The notes under the pieces: generated by a model
The model's input: only the letters and a program-made list of their open reading frames with translations
The model's database searches: none
What the model was told of the DNA's origin: nothing
NCBI GenBank assembly: GCA_015179045.1
Contig: WHUZ01000132.1
Coordinates: 1-64,000, forward strand
Source: Kalaharituber pfeilii
Lineage: Eukaryota > Ascomycota > Pezizomycetes > Pezizales > Pezizaceae
DNA length: 64,000 nucleotides
Direction: 5' to 3'
Position numbers and translations under genes: made by a program
Shown: piece by piece, positions 31,560 through 42,542 of the stretch
Layout of the letters: the number at the start of each line of letters is the position of its first letter
Numbering within the stretch: the stretch's first letter is position 1

Positions 31560-32110
31560 TCGGACCTGGCGAGAGCAGAAAGAACCATGTCTATGGCTAG
31601 GCCCTCATTACTAGCACTTACATCCTCCTCTCCTCTGTAGGGTTAGGATTCAGTGACAGCTACACAATATACAGATGCAATATATATCTCGGACAGGCCG
31701 CAGGGGCTAGGCTGCGGACTAAAGCAATGAAAGCAAAGTCGAGTTACTTTGGGAACAGTATATGGTCACCAACATTCTTGTACCAGTATCGAGGCGTACG
31801 GTGGCCCTTCACCACCTTTACAGACTCACAAGTAGCGATCAAAGAAAGCTAGAAGGATAGCCTCTCCGTGGTCGACATACGAGGATGGTGCATGTCTACA
31901 ATATGAGATGGAAAACAGTCACGGCAGAAGCTATTGAGGCTGGCCACTAAGAGACAGCGAGCTAAGGTGAGGAACAGTTTACAACTGGCTACAAGCTTTG
32001 ATGAGACTGGGAGCACCGTGAAGGCAGTTTGGAGGGGTGCTGGGCAACAAGAGTCCAGGGTGTGGAGATATATGGTAGGAACGGCGCATCCTCACAGGGC
32101 AAATGGTAAT
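31560..32110. other. No recognisable feature
   Basis: Unique-looking sequence between duplicated segments, absent from the corresponding place in copy 1. Nothing recognisable. Confidence 0.4.
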
Positions 32111-32169
32111 TCACCTATAAGTATTTCCTACCGTTCCTTCGCTGTAGGTAGCTCCGCTCGCTCTCGCCA

Positions 32170-32216
32170 TAACCCACAGGGCGGCATGCGAGTAATGATA
32201 TTAAAAACAAAAAAAA
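32170..32216 (+). mobile_element. Short family-A tail sharing bases with its target
   Basis: AACCCACAGGGCGGC..GTAATGATATT and A-rich tail between exact 12-bp repeats TCGCTCTCGCCA at 32158-32169 and 32217-32228. The last five bases of the target repeat (CGCCA) equal the usual first five bases of the tail, so the 5' junction shows microhomology. The empty paralogue is near 23203. Confidence 0.85.
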
Positions 32217-32372
32217 TCGCTCTCGCCACGCCAACTATGAGTTCATTAAAGATATATATATTCTGCAATGGATACAGTATGGCGAGGAACAAGGAAACAA
32301 GAACCAACCCTACAACATGCCCCCAATCGAATCCCAGCTCAACTGCTCCGCTAAAGTTCCAACATGGCCTGG

Positions 32373-32446
32373 GCCATAGCCCACAGGGAAGCACGCAAGT
32401 AATGATATTAAAGAAATAAAAATAAAAATAAAGAATAAAAAAAAAT
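32373..32446 (+). mobile_element. Short family-A tail, complex A-rich end
   Basis: GGCCATAGCCCACAGGGAAGC..GTAATGATATT followed by AAATAAAAATAAA-type tail. It lies just downstream of the NWD paralogue. The target duplication is unclear. Confidence 0.65.
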
Positions 32447-32541
32447 CAATCAAGGAGACTTCACCTTCAAACGGAAAATCAAGTGCTGCCTAATTGAAAC
32501 TCTAAAACCTCCCGCTCCTCGTTCTCACTCCCAGCCTTATA

Positions 32542-35500
32542 CTAATCGGAAGTACCATTCTCATCTTCACACTGACCTTCCCCCTCAACTCCTTCGCTGC
32601 TTAAATCCTCTCGTAACTCTACTTCTCCACCCAAGATTGCTCCACGCTGCTTTAGCAGCCGCACATTCTCCGAATCAAGATCGGTCACACCCTGCAAGTC
32701 AAGTTCTGCTGCAAAAAGATTATAATATGGTGTGGACCATATGCACGTCACATCCACTGAGGCAGGGTCCTAGTGAGCGGCACGAGCTAGCTCGAGCCGA
32801 GCTGGAGGGTGAGCTCGAGCCAGCTCGTGAGTAAGTGAGCTCGGCTCGAGCCTGGATTGATTATATACATAATATTGACAAACTAACCTAAACTAAGCTA
32901 AATTTTCATCTTTCTCACTACTATCAGCTAAATTGTGCATTTCGAAGTTGTTGGTAGGTCAGAATGAGCTCCAAGCCTCTAATTATTACTTATATTAGGT
33001 ATTTACAGTTTATGAAACCTAGCACTGGCTAAGCATTTTAGCGAGCTGTCAAGAAAAACACAAGCATGATCTTGGCTCGTTTGAGCTCGAGCCAGCTCGA
33101 GCTCATGCCAGGCCAGCTCGAGCCGGCTCGAGCTCAAGATCAGTCGAGCTCGGGCTCGAGCTGGCTCGAGCTGGCTCGGCTCGTGCCGCTCACTACAGGG
33201 TCCGACAAACTTGTACTGACATTCCATATTCTGAATACTTTTGCAATGTCAGTTGTGGCCAGGCGTGTATACTGAGCTGATGTGGCCCAAACGACACGCT
33301 CGCACCTGCAAGGGTGTCTTAACAATGCTGATTGCTTTTTATAACGAATGGACCAGATGCGAACGGTTTCGTGTCCACTGGATGACACAAGGAGCGTGCT
33401 ATCTGGAGAGAATTCCAGACACGTAACTTGATTTGAATGTCCTTGGAAGCTGTGGTAAAACCTCACAACATCAATTGGCCAGAGTTGAAACACGGTCACT
33501 TCGCGCAGGCAGTATATTGCGAGATGCTTGCTATCTGGAGAGAATCTGATGCAGTCTTCTGTGCCGTAATTTCGGTCCGAAGGTAGCTTGAATGTATGGT
33601 GCACGCTCAAGGAGTCAACCGACCAGAGGAGCAAGGAGCCATGGCTGCAAAATGCAAGGAGCTTGCCATCCGGGGAGAACTGTATATCCGATGATAGTGT
33701 GCTAGTGAATTCAAGGAGTAGGCTCAAGGAGTCAACCGACAAGAGGGACAAGAAGGCATCGTGATAAAATGCAAGAAACTTGCCATCTGCGGAGAACCTT
33801 ATATACGGTATATTGCTGCACGAGATTGTGGTAGCGTCCCATGGAATTCATGGAGTAGGCTCAAGGAGTCAACTGACCAGAGTGAAATAATGTAGGAGCC
33901 TCTCCCCAGTGAACCAGTGGAGGAGTGATGGGTGTTACTGTGTAATGCAATGAGCTTGCCATCTGGGAGAATGCCCGAACACCGAATCTAGGTAAAGGCA
34001 TAAATGTATGGTGCAGCCTCATGGAGTAGTCAACTGACTGGACGTACTCTGTCTTTTCGATGGAGTACCTTGATAGAAGCCGCTTTCCATCTTCAGAGAA
34101 ATTCAGATATATAGAGTGTGAGTTACTAGGTGTTGCAAATGTATGGCATAGGCTCAAGGAGTCAACTGACCAGAGGTGAACGGCGGCCCAGAGCCATTGA
34201 TGAAGCTGCGCGATGCCAGGAATTTGCCATCTGGGGAGAATTCCACTTCCATCACGGAAGCTAAAGGTATCGAGAATGTATGGTGAAGACTCAAGGAGTC
34301 AACTGACCAGAGGTAAACACCGCCAGTATTGCCTGATACCACGAGCTTGCCGTCGGCGGACAATTTTATTTGATCCTCGGATTGAGTTGCTAGAAGCATG
34401 TCTGATTTCCGATTGGTGACAGCAGTGTTGTGGGATTCTCCAGAGGCCGTTATAGACCATGCATAAATAGCGCTGCTGTCTATTTGACTGAGCACTTCGT
34501 TATTCAGCCAATGCATTGCTCTGGGATATGGGAGCCCTTGAGAAATGCTCACAAGCCGTCTATGCGAAATTGAAAAAACCAATGTTTGGCCATTCGCAAA
34601 TGCCGCTGCCAGTAGCCGGTCATCGGGAGAGAAGCTGCAGCGAATTGCAGGTGCCTCCAGCTCAAAAGTATGGACATGTCGATGATGCGTTACTGACCGC
34701 ACATGTAACTTCAGTGAGACTGCAAAAGCAAATAATTCACCGTCAGGTGAGAAGACCAGGCAGTGGTATGGTAACATACTCCGTGCGCTTTCCCATTCGT
34801 GAGCTGTGGGATCAATGTCTGACAGACAACCGATATAAACCACATTTCGCGTTTTGATAGTGGAGTTCAGCTGAATCTTAAACTTATTGTCGGCGTCGCG
34901 ATACACGAAAGCGATGTGTTGAAGGTCAGGGGAGAAGGTTGCAGCAAGGTCCGAGGACAAGTTTGCACCAATGTTCCTCACCGGGATTTCCGCCAAGAGG
35001 GTCTGGTGTTGCACTGTGGTCAGTTCCGGTAGTGATAAGAATTGTACATCCAGGCTGCCGAGTGTGTCGTAAGGAGGACGGACTCCTCTTGCCATTGCAA
35101 GCAATTTGCCGTCTGGGGAGAAGCCGATAGCGCAGATAACATAATCATTCGCTGCAGAATAACGGTGCACAACTTCTAGTTCTGGAAGTGAAAACAAAAC
35201 TAGCCTGTCAGACCGCCATAGCACTAACAGTGCCACATCGGAATTGGGGGAGATTGCCATGCCCTTTTTTTTAGACGGGTGCATGCAAAAATCCAACACA
35301 GTCTCCTTCATCAATCTTTCTTCTACAATGGACCACAGGCTAAGTTGCACAATATCACTGTCATAGTCTTTTGCAAACGCTCGAACGGCCAGCCGCCCAT
35401 CTGGTGAGTAGCAAGCCATAGTCCAGTCAGAGCTCACTATCGATCCGCCAATGGCAGGCCGCTCACCAAACCATACGCCAGCCATTTTAGATTCACTCAA

Positions 35501-38458
35501 GTTGGCACCTCTAAGCCACGCGCCCTGCAACCGCACATGCCGCAAATCGGAGCCCTGCAGCTGGGCCCCATCAAACCAGCCAAAACGCAAGTCAGCTCGA
35601 GGGACTTGTATGCCGCGTAGGTCATACCCAGTGAACCTCATTCCACTTTTTACAAGGACTGTGAGCGCGTTAGCAGCGCCCTGAACTACCAAGTCATCTG
35701 TTTTAGATTTCTCAACGTATCGCAACAGCTTTTGCTGCAATTCATGCTCTAGGGTTGCTTGCTCAACCACAAAGTCAAGGACACCAGGGTCGTCAACAAT
35801 GAAGAATTCGTTAAGGAGGGCTTTCGCTGCACATTGCGCAAGCAAGGGATCTTCCCAAAGTGATTGAGCAATCAGATAGTCACGGAGCGACTTGTGTAAA
35901 AATCTATACGACTGCCCATGACGCGTGAGCGGGGCGCTAACGCGGAGGAGCCGGGTCCGTTCGTCATCGTTGCCTAGGAAATTCTGCCACTTAGAATCCC
36001 CTCGCCAGCTGAGCTACCTCTTGCAGTCCCCGGGCGATAAGTTACTTCAACGGCTTTGTGGCGGTACAGCTCCAGCGCAAAGTCCCGACAAAACTGCTCC
36101 GCATGATCGCTAAAAGTCTCGTCACACAGCCGCTGGAATATCCGACGCTGATCACTGGTTAGTTGTATGTTGTCGAGCCGAGATTGTGCTTTGGCCAGAC
36201 AATGCCCAAAAAATTGTTTGTACAAATCAACTCGATTTATGAGAATTTCATGATCCATTGATGGCTCAACTGTCATAATTATTCGCAGAAGGAAAGGATT
36301 GCTGATCATGTCACGTATTTCTGGCTGTGTCAGATAAGCTTCGTAATCGACAGCTGGTCTGCCTGTTGGTTTCGCCTGAAGGAATCGAGTAATGTAGCTC
36401 TTGATAGTATCAGTTGAAAATGGTGCCAACCAATATTCCTGCAGAAGCTCGCGTTTGTTTGGAGGATGGAACTTGCTGTGATAGCCGGAACCTAAGTATT
36501 CAGGTCGACTTGTGATGATAATCTTCGCTTTCCATCGAGACAGCTTATTTTTAGCGTAGAAGTTGCAGTCGCGCCGCTCAATTTCATCATAGCCATCAAG
36601 CATGAAAACAAACCGCCGTGTACGACGGGCCAAATTGATGTCTTGTTCAGTAAAGTCTCTGTCCGAGAAGTAGGAAGCAATTAGATCTTCGCTGTCCGGT
36701 TTGGAGCTGACGATGCTTGTGAGAGATATAAATAATGGTATTGCGGCTTCGGTCTGCTTTGATGCCCGTTCATACTCAGACCACAGGTGACGGGCTAGGT
36801 AATGGTTGAATGTAGACTTCCCTGACCCGGCTGATCCTTGGATAAGGCAAATCTGTTTTGTTCCTCGTATGAAGTCCTGAACACACTGCAATAAATCAAC
36901 CCGCTCGTCGGCATAGGGCTGTTCTGTTGCCTCCACAGGAACGTAGAGATTATACTGGAATTCTTCCATCTCATGCTCTGTTAAATAGTCGTCTTTTAGC
37001 CGCAACAGACTTTCATCGAGTGACATTCCTAGAACCTCGCGCTGATGGGTTTCTAAGGATCATCAGTAAGATTCATGTGACTTATGAGCTTCTCCACAGT
37101 ACTACGCGAGTTTATAGTAGCTAAACCTACCTAATGCTGTGACATTCTCAGGTGCGAGGCGATCCTCAATCCTCTGCAGCCTCATGTCCATCCTTTTACT
37201 AACACTGAGGTTCTCGCTTGTTACGCTTAGTAATTCTGTAACTGTATTAGCTGAAATGTTGTCTCACTTCATAAGCACCAATTCACAAAACCCACCTTCA
37301 AACTTTGTTAAAGGAGCCATGTCTTTCGCGATTTGTGCCCAAAGGGTTTCTGCTTCCTGAATGTTGACCGATAGCTCTGTCTCAGTTAGCACTTCATTCC
37401 CAGTTCGAAAATTTTCATAACCCTACCTTTGGTCCGCTGCATCGTAGCCCTATTCGCGCATTCACGTACAACCTGCTCCTTCTCTGCTATTTCGTCTAGC
37501 AGCGGTTGCATGACAACCAGGAACGGCTTGAAAAGATGCCCAACTTGGCCAACGACTCATAGTTAGTGCAAAAATATATGCTGTCAGTAGAAATGTTGGG
37601 TCCTCACTTGACGCAGAATCTTTGAAATAGTCCCCCGCTTTCTTTGTGAATGCCCATACAGCATCATATAATTCCTTTAAAGCTGTTTGCAGAGTGTTCT
37701 GGAAAGCGTCATCCGTTGTCATTGATTTCGGTAGATCTGCACAAATTTGCTCATAGAACTCGCATGCTGAAATTTTTTCTACAATCGTCGCAAGGGCAAA
37801 TTCTAGGCGTTCCATAAATTGTAGAGAATTGAGGGCAATCTCACGACTTGGTTAGCCTGCAGTCTTGGGTTAGCCGGGAAATGGCACGTACGGCTAAAAT
37901 CGCTCTAGCCCCAGCCCACACCAGGGCAGTTATCTCAGGACTATGTTGAATGGCAATATCTACGATATTGGAATATTTTTCGGCACCTTCCAGAATCCGT
38001 TGAATACGTTTGGCCACCTCGACCTCCTCCCCGTGTCGATTGGTGTACTTCCATCTGTCACGTTTTGTTTTTTCTTGTGCGCACCGCAGATCTTCAATGG
38101 CATCATCTATTTCCTTCCGCATCCGATGCAAATGTGGTCCTTGCGGTAACGTAGATGCCGTCGCTTTAGTTGCCGGAAGGATCGAGACATTTTCCGGCTC
38201 TAGTGCCACCTGAGAACCACTAGGGTGAGCCGAACTAGAACTGGAGTGTGCTAGCTGCTGTGCAACAGCATTTGTGCATTCGGTGGATGAAGCTGCTGGG
38301 GAGGCTGTGGTGCCGGAAATTGGAGTTTTATTTTTGCGCCAGGGGGACCATGATCTACGTTTTTCGCCTCGCTCCGGTGGGGACAACATAGATTTATCCC
38401 TTTTGCAATACTCGATTACGCGTCTTCCAAACCCGTCCTTTTCCTTCTGTTCGGACAT
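32542..38458 (-). pseudogene. NWD paralogue, disrupted
   Basis: Same exon pattern as 23584-29199, with the start near 38458 (MSEQKEKDGFGRR), its own helical domain (HSPEITALVWAGARAIL), NACHT (Walker A GSAGSGKS) and WD40. Breaks are one-base losses near 36000 (C5 to C4), 34190 (C4 to C3) and 33967 (G4 to G3), a MITE at 32771-33195, and an early stop at about 32542. It carries one extra WD40 unit near 33655-33780 compared with gene 1. The N-terminal exons (38458 to about 37400) have GT-AG introns in the same places. The homopolymer pattern of the frameshifts leaves open sequencing error, but the MITE and stop are independent lesions. Confidence 0.85.
32771..33195. mobile_element. hAT-like MITE in NWD paralogue
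   Basis: 425 bp with termini TAGTGAGCGGCACGAGC and inverse, rich in GAGCTCGAGC motifs near both ends. Exact 8-bp duplications CAGGGTCC at 32763-32770 and 33196-33203 match the intact coding sequence of gene 1, so the insertion is fully readable. Confidence 0.92.
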
Positions 38459-39081
38459 ATTGGGGACAGGTGGTTCTGGCAATCTGCGGTGTTTGTGTGC
38501 TCACTAGTTATGTGGAAGCTGCTATAGCTGCAATTAGTGAGTTTGTGGAGGCACTGTGGCGGTGTGCACGTACGCTGTTTTTTTTGTTACTGGAGGGGGA
38601 AGTTGCGAGGAGCACGGAGGGGGGTAATGCTGGAAGTGAGCTGTTGCTGAAACGGGGGGGGGTTTATATCCGGTATGTCCCGTATATATGTGAGAAAGGG
38701 GAGGTTGGACGGAGGTTCTGCTCCGATCAACCTAAACTGGCATTACAGAAGTTCTCTCTCGTTGAAGAAATTCCTCCACAGCACTAGGCTATTGCGGAGG
38801 TTGCACTCCTGGAAATACCCCGCATCCTTGGCGCCCAGATGTATGTAGAGTGCAGTACAAGACAAGGGCCACCTCGTATCCTTATCGATCACGGCTTGCT
38901 CATGCATGCAGGCGATCGGATTGCTCTGCTGTCCGATAGGGAGATAACATAGGATTGACACAAATAACAGTGATAAAAAGATCACGAACGTTAGGGTTCG
39001 TGTGAATTTAGCAAGTACTTCGTATAAAATCCAGTCTAAGTGTTCGCCAACAAACGGGCGACAATTATAGACTACCTTGTT
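38459..39081. other. Upstream region of NWD paralogue; no gene
   Basis: Contains low-information frames only; no supported feature. Confidence 0.35.
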
Positions 39082-39140
39082 ACCCTGCCATGGCCAAGTG
39101 CTACAAGCGGGGTTATGTGATTAAAAAAAAAAAAAAAAAA
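39082..39140 (+). mobile_element. Short family-B tail with 15-bp TSD
   Basis: CCCTGCCATGGCCAAGTGC..GGTTATGTGATT plus A19, between exact 15-bp repeats ATAGACTACCTTGTT at 39067-39081 and 39141-39155. Confidence 0.9.
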
Positions 39141-39195
39141 ATAGACTACCTTGTTCTTGTGTTTATGCTGCTCGTTTGTGATGAGGGTACTCGCT

Positions 39196-39400
39196 GGTTC
39201 AAAAGGTATTCGGACACTACATAAGTCGTATGTGCTATTTGCGTTTTGGAATGGTGCAAACAGGAGTACAAAAGCCTAATGTTTGTCACCAATTCAAACG
39301 GCGAATAGCACATACGACATATGCAGTCAGTCTGGTTGGATGTGCAGTATCCGAACGATTTTTTGAAGCAGCAATAGTGACTCGAGCTAGTTCGCGGCCA
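39196..39400. mobile_element. MITE, TTCGGAC family
   Basis: GGTTCAAAAGGTATTCGGAC at the left, with ACATAAGTCGTATGTGCTAT mirrored by ATAGCACATACGACATATG inside and CAGTATCCGAACG..TTTTTTGAA at the right. Same family as 1-58 and 22567-22645. Confidence 0.6.
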
Positions 39401-39899
39401 TTCCTAATCAACCGAATTTATTAATGGATCGTTTGCGGAGCAGTCATAGGACATCTGGACTTGTTTTTCATCGTATACTGGTAAAGCGTTACCGAGTGGC
39501 CAGCGACTGAGTGGCCTGGAACAGCGCTTGACGCCAGCACAATCCCTGTTCCCTGTAGTCGACAGAACAACACACACTCACGACTTAAACTCATCGCAAT
39601 AACCCCACCTGTCTTTTTGTTTGCGGTCCCATTCCAGCGGGTTTGTGAAGAGGAAAAAGCCCCCGTTATTCAGCAGGAATTTCACTTAGGTGGATTGTCG
39701 TTTTGCTGGCTCTGGAGTCGGTGGTGTGGGAAGTTTGGAGGACAGAGCCACGGTAGAGCGAGAGCGGAGTGGAGAAGGAGGCTTGCATCGCCAAATTGCT
39801 GGTAGCACATGGGGCATAGATAGGAGTCGCCTGCGCGGACTCAATTGAGATCTGAAGTACGGCATGATCCATATATTCCCCATCGTCCGAGTGGCCAGA

Positions 39900-40365
39900 T
39901 TTAGACGCGCAGCGGAGCGGTGCGGTTCACGGGCGTAAAATGGGAACGATAGGTTTCAGAGTTTATAGAGAAACTTAGAACACCGCTAGTGTCTTGATTT
40001 CTTCTAACTATGCTATCACCAGCCAGCGCTTATATAGACTTAAGCGCGTCATACATGACTAGTCAACAAATGAACAAAGGACTGACAACGTGGCAATTCC
40101 TTATCAATGCCAATATATGTGTTAACAGGTACACGTAACAGAAACATGCAAAAATAGTACAGACGTAAGATAATGATATGTACTAATGAATGTGCGCATA
40201 TCAGTAAAAGGTTCATAAGCCAAGTGCATACAGAGTGCAGGAGCGATCTTAGGATCTTACCATGCGGTAACACACACTTCCTTAACACTACCCTATTCGA
40301 AAGACAAAGAACCTTCTGCCAAGCCTAACGGGTGGTCAGTCCACTCTATCAGCATCGGTCTTAGC
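39900..40365 (-). mobile_element. LTR fragment, inverted and diverged
   Basis: The reverse complement follows the solo LTR at 59864-60585 (ACCCGTTAGGCTTGGCAGA, then ATGTGCGCATA-like and TTTAAGC boxes, then CGTTCCC..CACGGGCG). Its 5' end is replaced by the MITE-like sequence at about 40365-40603. Confidence 0.6.
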
Positions 40366-40603
40366 GTTCGCACTCGGTGTGAGTTCTGAGTCGGGTTTTC
40401 TGAGCGAGTCCGAGTTGAGCCGGTTTGTCACGCTGTAAAACGTACTCAACTCGGCTGCTGAGCGAGCTGGTATGAGTTGTATGTACGGCGTGACTGAGTC
40501 GATGTGTAATGTACAACTACTACTCAGCAGCTGAGCTGGTATGAGCCGAGTATGTACGTATGCTACAAAACTCGACACCGACTCGACTCACACTAGGACC
40601 TGG
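40365..40603. mobile_element. MITE-like element rich in GAGTCGG/CTCAGC
   Basis: Imperfect inverted ends GGTGTGAGTTCTGAGTCGGG and (inverse) AGTGTGAGTCGAGTCGG surround repeated AGCTGGTATGAG motifs. It truncates the LTR fragment on its left. Confidence 0.45.
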
Positions 40604-40643
40604 CGGCTAGGGTGTGATCAGTACATTTCCGGGCTGCCGGTTG

Positions 40644-41373
40644 TGTTACGGCCAAGGTAAGACTTACCCGACTAGGGGAACACTTACCCTGAACTGTTCG
40701 TAAGACCAATGCTGTTAGAGCGGACTGATCACCCGTGAGGCTTGGCAGAAGGTTCTTTATCCTTCGAATAGGAAGTGCCAAGGGAGTGTGTGTCATTGTT
40801 TATGGTCTTTGGACTTGTAAAGCACTCGGTGTATGCGCACATGCATTAGTACATATTATTTTGTGCCTGTACTACTTTTGCATGTTTCTTTGTTACGATT
40901 ATTGGCATTGTTAAGGGATTGTCATTTCTTTATTTGCTTGACTAGTCATATATGATGCGCTCAGTCTATTTAAGCACAGGCGATAGCACAGTTGAAAGAA
41001 TTATCGCCATAGCCCATAGGGCGGCAAGCGATTAATGATTTAAAAATAAAAAAAAAAAAAAAAGTTGAAAGAATCAAGACACAAGCGGTGTTCTAAGTCC
41101 TCTATAACTCTGAAACCTATCGTTTCCTCATTACGCCCGTGAACCGCTCCGCTCCGCTGCGCGCTCCACGCCGAATAGCTGCCCTCCCGGCCCGCAGTAT
41201 ATACACCTCCGTAGCCATTCCGGCCCGCAGTATTTAGTACACCTCCGTAGCGACTCCGGCCCGCCGTATACACACCTCCGTAGCAACTCCAGCCCGCCGA
41301 ATACGCACCTCCGTAGCCGTAACATCCAGAACCTTCCAGCGCCACCGGAGCCTAGCCCCTCACGCCCGTAACA
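40644..41373 (+). mobile_element. Solo LTR, TGTTACGG family
   Basis: Starts TGTTACGGCCAAGG and ends CACGCCCGTAACA, same family as 59864-60585, including a block of 30-33-bp tandem repeats (CCTCCGTAGC..CCGGCCCGC) at about 41170-41320. Flanks do not match, so its target duplication was lost or the locus rearranged. A family-A tail lies inside. Confidence 0.75.
41002..41063 (+). mobile_element. Short family-A tail inside solo LTR
   Basis: TATCGCCATAGCCCATAGGG..TTAATGATTT and A tract, between exact 11-bp repeats GTTGAAAGAAT at 40991-41001 and 41064-41074. The related LTR at 60215 shows the uninterrupted site. Confidence 0.9.
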
Positions 41374-41720
41374 ATATAATAATAGTAATATATATATACT
41401 AGTAAGTATAAATTTAGTTATATAACTTATATCTTAAATTTAAATCTAAAAGAACTAAGATTATAGCTTTTAAATAGTACTATATTTATATAAAAAGCTT
41501 TAGTCCTATTTTATCAGAAGAGGTACTTAAATTTAAAGAAGTTAACTAAAAAATATATAAGAATTAAAACTTTTACTATGCTTGGCTTTTGTACCTCAGA
41601 AGGTCTGTAGCAACATATACGGAACAGATGCGCAGGAATGCATATAGTATTGTTCACACTTATATCTTGTATTCAACGTACAGTATATGCTTCTAACATC
41701 CACCTATTTATAGACATGAA
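41374..41720. other. Very AT-rich stretch
   Basis: About 200 bp (41374-41580) is strongly AT-rich with no readable frame. No feature assigned. Confidence 0.4.
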
Positions 41721-41730
41721 CTGCTAGCAA

Positions 41731-42065
41731 TAGTGAGCGGCACGAGCTAGCTCGAGCCGAGCTGGAGGGTGAGCTCGAGCTGGCGTGGCATGAGCTCGAG
41801 CCTGGATTGATTATATACATAATATTGACAAACTAAACTAAACTAAGCTAAATTTTCATCTTTCTCACTACTATCAGCTAAATTGTGCATTTCGAAGTTG
41901 TTGGTAGGTCAGAATGAGCTCCAAGTCTCTAATTATTACTATATTAGGTATTTACAGTTTATGGAACCTTGCACTGGCTAAGCATTTTAGCGAGCTGTCA
42001 AGAAAAACACAAGCATGATCTTGGCTCGTTTGAGCTCGAGCTGGCTCGGCTCGTGCCGCTCACTA
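41731..42065. mobile_element. hAT-like MITE, TAGTGAGCGG family
   Basis: 335 bp, same termini and interior as 32771-33195 but lacking part of the right-hand GAGCTC-rich arm. Exact 8-bp duplications GCTAGCAA at 41723-41730 and 42066-42073. Confidence 0.92.
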
Positions 42066-42087
42066 GCTAGCAAATTGTGCGAGTATT

Positions 42088-42144
42088 TTTTTTTTTCTTT
42101 TTGTATCACGTGACCCCGCTTGTAGCTGTTCGCCATGGCAGGGC
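42088..42144 (-). mobile_element. Short family-B tail with TSD
   Basis: T-rich tract, then reverse complement of the family-B end. Exact 13-bp duplications TTGTGCGAGTATT at 42075-42087 and 42145-42157. Confidence 0.88.
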
Positions 42145-42542
42145 TTGTGCGAGTATTAAGGTTGCTCATCATCACAACACGTATCCATAAACTTAGATTC
42201 CTCATCACATGGAATTACCTTATACCATAATCTCGGTTCATGTGCTATCCTTCACACATGACAGCGTCACGTGATATGTCCCGTGATGCTCGTTGCATAA
42301 TCTTCAACAGCCCCAGAGAGAAAAATGCAGCAAACCAACGCTGCTGACTAAACGTCAAGCGATGCTGGCTCTACGGAACCCTCAACTAGCCTCATGCCAA
42401 GACCCAGCAGCTTTACGACCTTTCTCGCTACGCATGAGACTAACCCTCGGCCATTGTCACCGACTAAGCTACCACCCGTTCTTGCCTAATTGTAGCATCG
42501 GGACACTTCAGAGCATCAATCCTTTTGCACGGTCTTCTCACG

